From: Castellaniella sp041677825
Lineage (GTDB): Bacteria > Pseudomonadota > Gammaproteobacteria > Burkholderiales > Burkholderiaceae_B
Reading direction: 5' to 3'
NCBI RefSeq assembly: GCF_041677825.1
Contig: NZ_JBAYPG010000033.1
Location: 1-27,859, forward strand
Length of the DNA stretch: 27,859 nucleotides
Part shown: one piece after another, positions 7,242 through 15,047 of the stretch
Numbering within the stretch: position 1 is the stretch's first letter
Layout of the letters: each line of letters opens with the position of its first letter
Position numbers and translations under genes: made by a program
The notes under the pieces: generated by a model
What the model saw: only the letters and a program-made list of their open reading frames with translations
The model's database searches: none
Told to the model about the DNA's origin: nothing

Positions 7242-8954
7242 ATGGCGAGAACCCTTTTTTCGGAGATACGAACAGACACCGCTCGAAGCCGCTGCGGCCT
7301 GACCCTGGATACCGTGCTCGCAAGCGGTATCGAAACTGGTGGCATGCAAAGCATCATGACAGACGGCGAAATGCCCCTGAGCTACCATGATCTGGGCCGC
7401 CGAATCAGACAATTGGGGCATGCACTGACGGCGCATGGGCTGACCCGACAATCCAGGGTAGCGATTCTCGAACGAGATACGCATCGCTATCTGGAAGCCT
7501 ATTTTGCGGTACCCATGCTCGGTGCGATATTGATGACCGTCAATATCCGGCTGTCAGTGGACCAGATGCGATATACGCTGGATCACAGCCAGACGGAAAT
7601 CATTATTACGGCGGCAGAGTTCCTGCCCGTACTGGAACAGATCTATGCGCAGCGAAAGGACATACCCCCCATCATAGTGATCGGGCACCACGCATTCGCT
7701 TCGTCCAGCGGCCTGCCGCTGCCCGTGATTTGCGACTATGAGGCCATGCTCACCGCAGCCACTGACGACTTCTACTTCCCCACGGTAGACGAAAACACCG
7801 TGGCGACACATTTCTATACCACCGGCACCACGGGGCTGCCCAAAGGCGTGACCTACACACACAGGCAGCTGGTCACCCATACCCTGGCGACAGGCTTTGC
7901 ATTGGGCACGGCCGATGATTACCAGGCCTTCCGGCGCAATGATGTCTACATGCCCCTGACCCCGATGTTCCATGTGCATGCCTGGGGCCTGCCCTATGTA
8001 GCCACCTTGTTGGGTGTGAAGCACATCTATCCTGGCAAGTATGATGCCGCGGGCATCGTGAAACTGGTTCAATCGGAAGGGGTGACGTTCTCGCATTGCG
8101 TGCCCACCATTTTGCAATTGCTGCTGGTAGAGATCGAAAGAAATGCACTCGATCTCACGGGCTGGAAAATCATGGTCGGCGGCGCCGCCATGTCGCCGGC
8201 ACTGGCCAAACGAGCCATGGCGGCCGGCCTGCAAGTGTTTACCGGATACGGCATGTCGGAAACATGCCCTGTCATCAGTTTTGCCAGAACATCGAAAAAT
8301 GAGGCCCTGAGCCAGCCCGAAAAGCTGTGTCGCGTAGGCCATGCCATGCCACTGACCGAGTTGAGGATCCATGGTTCCAATGACCCCGGCAAAGACCATC
8401 GTGGCGAACTGGTGGCTCGCGCCGTCTGGCTGACCGACGCGTACTTTCGCGACACGCAAATGTCGGCCACGCTCTGGCAGGATGGCTTTCTGCACACGGG
8501 CGATGTCGCGGTACATGACGACGATGGCGCGTTTCGCATCGTTGACCGAACCAAGGACATGATCAAGACGGGTGGTGAATGGCTATCCTCTCTCGATCTT
8601 GAAGCCCGGATCGCAGAGCATCCCGACGTCGAGGAAGTGGCGGTTATCGCAAGGCGCGACGAAAAATGGGGAGAACGTCCCTGCGCGTTTGTCAAACTCA
8701 GACCATCCACACCCGAACAACCCGCTTCCGGCGACGCCCCCAGCAAGGCTGCAGAGATACGCGAGATCCTGCAGCAGCGGATCCACGAGGGCCGTCTGCC
8801 ACCCTATGCCATTCCCGATGAGTTCCATTTCGTCGACATGTTGCCTCGTACCAGTGTGGGCAAGCTGGACAAGAAAAACCTGAGAGCCATGCTCGAACAA
8901 GGCACAGAAAAGTCGCCAACAGATCCAGCACCACAAGGAGGCCAGCATGGCTGA
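7242..8954 (+). CDS. Acyl-CoA synthetase (AMP-forming, medium/long-chain type)
   Basis: ANL-superfamily ligase of 570 residues that activates a carboxylic acid to its CoA thioester through an acyl-adenylate. Motifs in order: phosphate loop YTTGTTGLPKGVTYTH (residues 192-207), GYGMSETCP, LHTGDVAVHDDDGAFRIVDRTKDMIKTGGEW, and the A10 lysine K541 in SVGKLDKK. Overall it resembles AlkK/FadD3-like synthetases rather than acetyl-CoA synthetase. ATG 7242 is chosen over upstream GTG 7233 and ATG 7236 because AAGGTG at 7230-7235 is correctly placed for it. It is the first gene of the plus-strand operon, behind the KstR2-type operator. It overlaps the next gene by 8 bases. The substrate is unknown; in the family, chain length and ring preference cannot be read reliably from motifs. 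Confidence 0.9.
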   Translation: MARTLFSEIRTDTARSRCGLTLDTVLASGIETGGMQSIMTDGEMPLSYHDLGRRIRQLGHALTAHGLTRQSRVAILERDTHRYLEAYFAVPMLGAILMTVNIRLSVDQMRYTLDHSQTEIIITAAEFLPVLEQIYAQRKDIPPIIVIGHHAFASSSGLPLPVICDYEAMLTAATDDFYFPTVDENTVATHFYTTGTTGLPKGVTYTHRQLVTHTLATGFALGTADDYQAFRRNDVYMPLTPMFHVHAWGLPYVATLLGVKHIYPGKYDAAGIVKLVQSEGVTFSHCVPTILQLLLVEIERNALDLTGWKIMVGGAAMSPALAKRAMAAGLQVFTGYGMSETCPVISFARTSKNEALSQPEKLCRVGHAMPLTELRIHGSNDPGKDHRGELVARAVWLTDAYFRDTQMSATLWQDGFLHTGDVAVHDDDGAFRIVDRTKDMIKTGGEWLSSLDLEARIAEHPDVEEVAVIARRDEKWGERPCAFVKLRPSTPEQPASGDAPSKAAEIREILQQRIHEGRLPPYAIPDEFHFVDMLPRTSVGKLDKKNLRAMLEQGTEKSPTDPAPQGGQHG

Positions 8955-9753
8955 GGACACACAGACGCCGGTCGCCCTGCACGACCCCACCCAGGCATTC
9001 AAGCTGGCGGGCAAACTGGTCCTGTTGACGGGCGCCTCCAGCGGCATTGGCCGTCAGCTGGCGGCTGAATTCGCCGGCGCAGGGGCCGCAGTGGTGCTGT
9101 GCGCCCGGCGCCAGCCAATGGTCCGCGCGGAAGCAGACCGCCTGCGCCAGCTCGGGGCCGTGGCTACAGGGCTCGCCCTGGATGTCTCGGATCTGGCGTC
9201 GATAGAACGCGCCTTTGCGGATACATACCGGGAATACGGCCGGTACCCGGATGTATTGATCCAATGCGCTGGCACCATGTTGCTCAAGCCTTTCCTGGAA
9301 CAGACACCAGACGATTTCGACCAGATTCTGGATACCAATCTGCGCGGCGCCTTTTTCGTCGCGCAGCGTGCCGCAGCCGAGATGGTCCGCCAGGGCGGTG
9401 GCTCCATCATCCACATGGCCTCAACTGCCGGGATCAGGCCAGGCGGCCACCTGTCCAGCTATGGGGCCAGCAAGGCGGGCCTCATCCATCTGTCCCGAGT
9501 CATGGCGTTCGAACTCGCCAGATACAAGATCCGCGTGAATGTCATATGTCCGGGAAATATCCAGACCGACATGCACACAGCGTTCGAAGACGCCGGATTC
9601 ACCGACGCCCTGGTCAAACGCATACCACAGCGCCGTTTCGGAATCAGCGAAGATCTGGTGGGCGCCGCACTGCTGCTGGCGTCGGACGCCGGCAGTTACA
9701 TGACAGGCTCGGTGCTGGTGGTCGACGGCGGCCAGACTGTCCATTCTCTTTGA
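8947..9753 (+). CDS. Short-chain dehydrogenase/reductase (SDR)
   Basis: Classical SDR of 268 residues using NAD(P)H. The cofactor motif TGASSGIG is at residues 28-35, the catalytic serine is S159, and YGASK gives Y172 and K176. The C-terminus SYMTGSVLVVDGGQ is typical of the FabG-like group. The structural NNAG motif reads QCAG (106-109), an unusual substitution. The ATG at 8947 has AAGGAGGCCAGC before it and overlaps the synthetase stop by 8 bases. Its likely role is oxidation or reduction of a hydroxy/keto group on the pathway intermediate. The operon already has an MFE-1-type 3-hydroxyacyl-CoA dehydrogenase, so this enzyme may act on a different hydroxyl, for example on a ring or side branch. 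That assignment is inference. Confidence 0.88.
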   Translation: MAEDTQTPVALHDPTQAFKLAGKLVLLTGASSGIGRQLAAEFAGAGAAVVLCARRQPMVRAEADRLRQLGAVATGLALDVSDLASIERAFADTYREYGRYPDVLIQCAGTMLLKPFLEQTPDDFDQILDTNLRGAFFVAQRAAAEMVRQGGGSIIHMASTAGIRPGGHLSSYGASKAGLIHLSRVMAFELARYKIRVNVICPGNIQTDMHTAFEDAGFTDALVKRIPQRRFGISEDLVGAALLLASDAGSYMTGSVLVVDGGQTVHSL

Positions 9754-9773
9754 CAAGACAACAGGTGGGCGCC

Positions 9774-11582
9774 GTGAGGGAAACGCTGGGCTTCATGATG
9801 TATGACTGGTTGAATGTCGAGGTGCTCACCAGTCGCGCGCGTTACATTGCATACAATCGCGAAATTCTGGACTCCATACTCGATGTCAGCGAAAAAATCG
9901 CTGCAGAGAAATTCGGGCCACTGAACCGCCTGATCGATCAACAGGAGCCCGCCTACATCGATGGCCAGGCGATACTGCCTGATGGCGTAGCCGACGCACT
10001 GGACGCGTATGCCGCCTCAGGCTTGCTGGCAGCCGGCCATGATGAAGAGGTAGGCGGGATGCAATTGCCCTATGTCATCGACATGGCTGCCCATTCTTTT
10101 TTTGCTTTGCACAGCATCAGCCTTTCTGCCTTCGGCATGCTCACCTGCGCGAACGCGAATTTGCTGATGGCTTATGGCAGCGAGGCCCAAAAGGCAGCAT
10201 TTGCACTGCCCCAGCTGCAAGGGCGCTATTCGGGCACAATGTGTCTCAGTGAGCCGCAAGCAGGATCCAGCCTGGGCGATATCACCACCAGGGCCGTACC
10301 CGATGGCGCCAACTATCAGGCGCACACGCTGGGGCCCCGGTACCGTATCAAGGGCAACAAGGTCTGGATATCAGGCGCGGGGCACCACCTGACAGACAAC
10401 ATCATTCACCTGGTGCTTGCGAAAATCCCCGATGAAAATGGCGATTTGCCACTGGGTACCAAGGGAATATCCCTGTTTGTAGTACCCGGGTTTCTCGTGA
10501 ATGAAGACAGCGAGCTGGACGGCAAGCCCAACGATATTGTACTTGCCGGGCTCAATCACAAACTCGGCTATCGCGGTATTCCCAATACCCTGCTGAATTT
10601 TGGCGATTCAGCTGGGGCAATCGGGTACCGCATTGGCAATGCGGGGCAAGGCCTCGCAATCATGTTCCACATGATGAATGAAGCCCGCATCAATATCGGC
10701 ATGGGCGCCGCCATGCTCGGTCAGGCAGGGTACAAGGCGGCGCTGGAATATGCTCGCACACGACGTCAGGGGTACCTGCGCTCCATGAACGGCACAAGGC
10801 GCGACCGGCAGCAGGCAAGAATCATCGAGCATGCAGATGTCAAGCGGATGCTCCTGGCCCAGAAATCACTCAGTGAGGGCGCGCTGGCACTGGTCCTGTA
10901 CTGTGCCCGTCTGGTCGATGACAAACGCACCGGCGGCCCGGTCGAGCAAAGGCGGGCCACTGTGCTGCTTGAACTCCTGACCCCTATCGCCAAGAGCTGG
11001 CCAAGCGAATGGTGCCTCGAAGCAAACAGCCTGGCAATCCAGGTTCTCGGGGGAGCTGGGTATACGCGTGATTTTCCCGTGGAACAATATTGGCGCGACA
11101 ATCGCCTGAACATGATCCACGAGGGCACGCACGGCATACAGGCGACCGACCTGCTGGCCCGCAAGATCAGGCAAAACAATGGTGAAGCCTTTTATTTGTG
11201 GGTGGCCGAGGTCCGAAGAACTGTTTCAAGCTGTGCCACCACCCACACAGAGCTCGAGCCATTTGCGCGCCAATTGGAACATGATCTGTCGTGCCTGATC
11301 GAAACCACACAGAAGTCCTGCCAGGACAGCATGTTCGACCTGGCCCTTGCCCACGCTACACCCTACATGCAGGCTTTTGGCCATATTGTCATTGCCTGGC
11401 TGTGGCTGGACGTCGTGCGCGCCGTACTGGATCACCCCGGTCTGGATGCTTCATTCCGTGCAGGAAAGCAGGCAGCGATGAAGTATTTCTTCGCCTGCGA
11501 GCTGCCGAAATCAGCCCATTGGTTGAATCTGATACTCAAGGAAGATGCCACGGTGCAGACCATGGCGGAAGACTGGTTTTAG
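9774..11582 (+). CDS. Large acyl-CoA dehydrogenase (about 600-residue class)
   Basis: FAD-dependent acyl-CoA dehydrogenase of 602 residues, forming the trans-2-enoyl-CoA. This is the long class seen in DmdC/FadE5-like proteins rather than the 380-residue class. Visible features: the flavin/substrate segment MCLSEPQAGSSLGD, the region LNHKLGYRGIPNT, and the catalytic glutamate E450 in HEGTHGIQA (commonly YEGTNGIQA). An extra C-terminal domain of about 130 residues follows. GTG 9774 is chosen as start because AGGTGG precedes it by 6 bases and VRETLGFMMYDWLNVEVL matches the family start; ATG 9795 and 9798 are alternatives. The open frame extends far upstream but only overlaps the SDR gene. It lies 20 bases after the SDR. 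This class often handles 3-thio, branched or bulky acyl groups, so an unusual substrate is plausible. Confidence 0.9.
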   Translation: MRETLGFMMYDWLNVEVLTSRARYIAYNREILDSILDVSEKIAAEKFGPLNRLIDQQEPAYIDGQAILPDGVADALDAYAASGLLAAGHDEEVGGMQLPYVIDMAAHSFFALHSISLSAFGMLTCANANLLMAYGSEAQKAAFALPQLQGRYSGTMCLSEPQAGSSLGDITTRAVPDGANYQAHTLGPRYRIKGNKVWISGAGHHLTDNIIHLVLAKIPDENGDLPLGTKGISLFVVPGFLVNEDSELDGKPNDIVLAGLNHKLGYRGIPNTLLNFGDSAGAIGYRIGNAGQGLAIMFHMMNEARINIGMGAAMLGQAGYKAALEYARTRRQGYLRSMNGTRRDRQQARIIEHADVKRMLLAQKSLSEGALALVLYCARLVDDKRTGGPVEQRRATVLLELLTPIAKSWPSEWCLEANSLAIQVLGGAGYTRDFPVEQYWRDNRLNMIHEGTHGIQATDLLARKIRQNNGEAFYLWVAEVRRTVSSCATTHTELEPFARQLEHDLSCLIETTQKSCQDSMFDLALAHATPYMQAFGHIVIAWLWLDVVRAVLDHPGLDASFRAGKQAAMKYFFACELPKSAHWLNLILKEDATVQTMAEDWF

Positions 11583-11632
11583 GAACGCTGGGCACGCGAT
11601 CCCGGCAAACATCGGAACAAAAAGGAAAAATC

Positions 11633-13720
11633 ATGGCGGAGTTGGTTTCCTCGACCAGAAGAGGTCAAGTCGTGATTGTCACGATCGACAGTCCCCCGTT
11701 GAACTTGAGCTCACAGGCGGTCCGAGTGCAATTGCAATCGGTTATCGCAAGCGTGCAGGATGACGACGAGGCTGCAGCGATATTGCTTCGCTGTGCAGGC
11801 CGCACGTTCATGGCGGGTGCGGACATCACGGAATTCGACCACGAAGAAATCCCCGCACCCGATCCGAATGAGATCCACGCCCTGTTGGAAGCCTCTGCCA
11901 AACCCATCGTGGCCGCCATGCATGGTACATGCCTGGGCGCAGGGCTGGAACTGGCACTGTCCTGCCATTTTCGGGTCGCCTCCAGCTCAGCCGAATTTGG
12001 CCTGCCGGAAGTCAGGCTGGGCGTCATTCCGGGTGCCGGCGGAACCCAGCGCCTGCCACGCCTGATCGGCTTTCAGCCCGCCGTGCAGATGATTTCAACC
12101 GGCAACAGGATATCAGCACAAGAGGCGCTGGGATGCGGCCTGATAGACGCGGTATTCGACGGTGATCTGTGTGCACACGCGCTGGAGTATACGCGCACAA
12201 TTATCGGTTCTGATATTGCATCACGCGTACTCAGCCGGCGTGCGCTGAAGCTCACGCAAGACGACGAGGCCTTTGTCGGCAGGCTTGAAGCCAGTCTGCC
12301 CGAGATTGAAAAAGGCGGCATCGCCATACGCGAGGCAATCGAGGCCGTAGGCGAAGCCGGCACTCTGCCCTTTGAACAGGCCTTGTCGGCAGAGCGTCGC
12401 CGATTCATGTACTGCAGGGATACCCAGGAGTCCAAGGCACTGCGCCACGCATTCTTTGCCGTACGTACCGCTGCGATCATCCCGAATCTGCCTGCAGGCC
12501 TGCAGCTCAGATCGATCAAGATGGTGGGCATCATGGGCGCCGGCACGATGGGTACGGGTATCGCAATGAGCTTTGCCAATGCCGGCATACCGGTGATTCT
12601 GCAGGACATCGATGACGGCACCCTGGCCCGGGCCCGTGACGTCATCCATGCGACCTACGGTGCTGCGGCCACCAAGATGCGCATGTCCGCCGCTGAAGCA
12701 AAGGCTCGGACGGATCTCATACGCTGCACTCTGGATGACACTGATCTGGTGCCTTGCGATCTCATCATTGAAGCCATCTTTGAAGATTTCGAGATGAAGA
12801 AGACAATTTTCCGACGTTTGGGGCACATCGCAAAACCCGGCGCGATCATTGCCAGCAACACCTCGTCGCTCGATGTCAACATTCTGGCGCACTGCTCGGG
12901 CCGCCCGAAGGATGTGCTGGGCATGCATTTCTTCAGTCCGGCCCATATCATGCGCCTGCTCGAAGTCGTACGCTGCGATACCACGGCACCGGAAGTCCTG
13001 GCGACCATCATGCAGCTGGCCCGGCGCATCAACAAAGTGGCGGTCGTATCGGGCGTATGCTTTGGCTTCATCGGCAACCGCATGCTGGAAGGCTATTTGC
13101 GCGAGACAGAATTTCTCCTGCTGGAAGGCGCAACACCCGGGTTCATAGACCAGTCGCTGGAAGCGCATGGCCTGGCCATGGGCCCTTGCCGGATGATCGA
13201 CATGGCTGGCATCGATGTGGCGGCCAATGTCGTTCTCGAACAAAAAAAGGCAGGCCGAATCGCCGAAGACGACAGCTATCGCTGTGTCGTGCAGGCGTTG
13301 CACGAACTAGGGCGACACGGCCAGAAAACGGGCAAAGGCTATTACCGCTACGAAGGTCGCATACCCAGGGAAGATGAAACCCTTCAGGACACCTTCCGCG
13401 ACCTCGCCCGGAAGCACGGCATCAGGCAGCGCAACGATATCAGCAGACAGGAAGTCATCGAGCGCTGCCTGTATCCGCTCATGGCCGAAGGCTACCGGAT
13501 TCTGGAAGAAGGCATTGCCTATCGCTCATCAGACATCGACGTCGTCTGGATACATGGTTACGGTTTTCCAGCTTACCTGGGTGGCCCCATGTTTCATGCG
13601 CGCACGATAGGTGAACACAATGTGGCCGCCAGCATGAAACGGTTTGCACAGCGCTACGGCAATGCCCAAGGTTATTGGGATATTCCGCACAGCTTGTCCA
13701 CTGGTCGTGCTGCTGACTAA
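11633..13720 (+). CDS. Bifunctional enoyl-CoA hydratase / 3-hydroxyacyl-CoA dehydrogenase (MFE-1-like)
   Basis: Fusion enzyme of 695 residues. The N-terminal crotonase domain (about 1-280) has the oxyanion-hole segment CLGAGLELALS and both catalytic glutamates, E106 and E126 (FGLPEVRLGVIPGAGGTQ). The dehydrogenase part begins with the NAD site GIMGAGTMGTG (GxGxxG at 302-307), has the catalytic H432 in GMHFFSPAH, and ends with tandem C-terminal 3HCDH domains. The order and length resemble peroxisomal MFE-1 and bacterial homologues of about 700 residues. It hydrates trans-2-enoyl-CoA to the (3S)-hydroxyacyl-CoA and oxidises it with NAD+. ATG 11633 has AAGGAAAAATC upstream; the longer open frame overlaps the previous gene and is not coding. 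It is the last gene of the plus-strand operon, with the thiolase for the final step on the opposite arm. Confidence 0.93.
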   Translation: MAELVSSTRRGQVVIVTIDSPPLNLSSQAVRVQLQSVIASVQDDDEAAAILLRCAGRTFMAGADITEFDHEEIPAPDPNEIHALLEASAKPIVAAMHGTCLGAGLELALSCHFRVASSSAEFGLPEVRLGVIPGAGGTQRLPRLIGFQPAVQMISTGNRISAQEALGCGLIDAVFDGDLCAHALEYTRTIIGSDIASRVLSRRALKLTQDDEAFVGRLEASLPEIEKGGIAIREAIEAVGEAGTLPFEQALSAERRRFMYCRDTQESKALRHAFFAVRTAAIIPNLPAGLQLRSIKMVGIMGAGTMGTGIAMSFANAGIPVILQDIDDGTLARARDVIHATYGAAATKMRMSAAEAKARTDLIRCTLDDTDLVPCDLIIEAIFEDFEMKKTIFRRLGHIAKPGAIIASNTSSLDVNILAHCSGRPKDVLGMHFFSPAHIMRLLEVVRCDTTAPEVLATIMQLARRINKVAVVSGVCFGFIGNRMLEGYLRETEFLLLEGATPGFIDQSLEAHGLAMGPCRMIDMAGIDVAANVVLEQKKAGRIAEDDSYRCVVQALHELGRHGQKTGKGYYRYEGRIPREDETLQDTFRDLARKHGIRQRNDISRQEVIERCLYPLMAEGYRILEEGIAYRSSDIDVVWIHGYGFPAYLGGPMFHARTIGEHNVAASMKRFAQRYGNAQGYWDIPHSLSTGRAAD

Positions 13721-13737
13721 CCACGCCACAGCGAATC

Positions 13738-13758
13738 CAGGCGCGGCCAGCGCGCCTG
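13738..13758. terminator. Hairpin between convergent operons
   Basis: CAGGCGCG (13738-13745) and CGCGCCTG (13751-13758) form a perfect 8-base GC-rich stem with a 5-base loop. It lies in the 64-base gap between the converging MFE-1-like and thiolase genes, where a bidirectional terminator is expected. Neither strand has a clear T tract after the stem, so intrinsic termination may be incomplete or Rho-assisted. Confidence 0.55.
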
Positions 13759-13784
13759 TCAACCATCGCATCCGCGAGACATGA

Positions 13785-14972
13785 CTACGGCCTGACCCTC
13801 TCGATCAGCGTGGCCATGCCCATGCCGCCACCCAGGCACATGCTGACGATGGCGTAGCGGCCGTCCGTATCCTGCAGGTGCTGCACGGCCGTCATGGTCA
13901 TGCGGATGCCCGTGGCGCCGGGCGGATGCCCGATCGAAATCCCGCCACCGTACAGATTGGTCCGCTCGCGTGGTATGCCCAGTTCCTTTTCGGCATGCAA
14001 ATTGACCACCGCAAAGGCCTCGTTGATCTCGAAATAATCGATGTCGGCGACCGTCAGCCCGGTGCGCTCGAGCAGGGCCTGCATTGCAGGCACCGGCCCG
14101 ATGCCCATCAGATGGGGCGGCACCCCGGCCACGGCGTAATCGACGACCCGGGCTTCGGGCTGCAGGCCGAACTGTTCTCGGGCCGGCTGGCCAAACACCA
14201 GAATGGCGGCACAGCCGTCGGTGACGCCGCTGGAGTTGCCTGCGCTGACCTGGCCTCCGGCGCGAAACGCCGGTTTCAGTTCGGACAGGCGCTGGCGGGT
14301 GACGGTCGGGCGCGGAAACTCATCCACCGCGAAGGTCCGGCGGCCCTTGCCATCGGGTACCTCGATGGGCACGATCTGTTTGGCCAGGAACCCGGATGCC
14401 TGCGCGTCCCGGGCGCGCATCTGGCTCATGAAGGCCCAGTCATCCATGTCGTCGCGCTGGTATTTGTACGTTTCGGTGACGTTCTCGGCGGTTTCACCCA
14501 TCAGTTCGCGATTGAAGGGGCAGCGATAGACCTGATCGAGGCCATCCACCAGCAGCGATTCGCCGCGGATGGCCCCCCAGCGGGTCCCGGGGGAGATGTA
14601 TGGCATGCGGCTGAAATTCTCGCCGCCTGCGGCCACCGACAGCACGCTGTGGCCCGTCATGACCTGCAGGGCCGCGCTGATGATGGCCTGCGAACCCGTA
14701 CCGCATGCACGGCGCACATTCAGGGCGGCGCTTTCCGTGGGCAACCCGGAACCCAGCGCGACCTTGCGAGCCAGAAACGCGCTGTCGAGATCCACGGCAC
14801 CCACGTTGCCGAACACCAGATGATCGATGTCATGCGGATCCACACCCGCGCGGGCAACGCAGGCCTTGACAGTATGAACGCCCATGTCGCTGAGCGGCGT
14901 GTCCTTGAGTGATTTGCCGAAATCGCCAAATGCGGTGCGAATGCCTGAGGACAGGTAGATATCTTTGAACAT
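13785..14972 (-). CDS. Thiolase (acetyl-CoA C-acyltransferase)
   Basis: Thiolase of 395 residues closing the cluster B beta-oxidation set. The nucleophile is C90 in RRACGTGSQA; the C-terminal half has NEAFA, H349 in SIGHPPGATG and C379 in SMCLGGGMG. The CGTGSQAI sequence places it in a different subgroup from the cluster A thiolase (CASG). ATG 14972 gives the family start MFKDIYLSSGIRTAFGDFG; a GTG 33 bases upstream is less likely. No convincing Shine-Dalgarno sequence precedes the ATG. A five-codon frame ending in TAATG overlaps it. It is the last gene of the minus-strand operon, 75 bases after the AMP-ligase. It would release acetyl- or propionyl-CoA from the 3-ketoacyl-CoA made by the upstream SDR/MaoC pair. 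Confidence 0.93.
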   Translation of the reverse strand: MFKDIYLSSGIRTAFGDFGKSLKDTPLSDMGVHTVKACVARAGVDPHDIDHLVFGNVGAVDLDSAFLARKVALGSGLPTESAALNVRRACGTGSQAIISAALQVMTGHSVLSVAAGGENFSRMPYISPGTRWGAIRGESLLVDGLDQVYRCPFNRELMGETAENVTETYKYQRDDMDDWAFMSQMRARDAQASGFLAKQIVPIEVPDGKGRRTFAVDEFPRPTVTRQRLSELKPAFRAGGQVSAGNSSGVTDGCAAILVFGQPAREQFGLQPEARVVDYAVAGVPPHLMGIGPVPAMQALLERTGLTVADIDYFEINEAFAVVNLHAEKELGIPRERTNLYGGGISIGHPPGATGIRMTMTAVQHLQDTDGRYAIVSMCLGGGMGMATLIERVRP

Positions 14973-15047
14973 TATTGATGCATATCCATAAAAACAAATC
15001 GTCACAGCCGATTCGAACCAGGCCAGGCCAATCCGAACCCGTTGCCA

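Noticed and set aside
9099..9773. Upstream extension of the large acyl-CoA dehydrogenase frame
   Set aside because: It overlaps the SDR in another frame and its translation is Arg/Pro-rich. The real start is GTG 9774 with a ribosome binding site.
11291..11632. Upstream extension of the MFE-1-like frame
   Set aside because: It overlaps the 3' end of the acyl-CoA dehydrogenase gene; the crotonase domain begins right after ATG 11633.
12221..13303. 360-codon minus-strand open frame
   Set aside because: It is antisense to the MFE-1-like gene and has low-complexity His/Arg/Ala composition with no ribosome binding site.
13878..14912. 344-codon plus-strand open frame
   Set aside because: It is antisense to the cluster B thiolase; no domain features.
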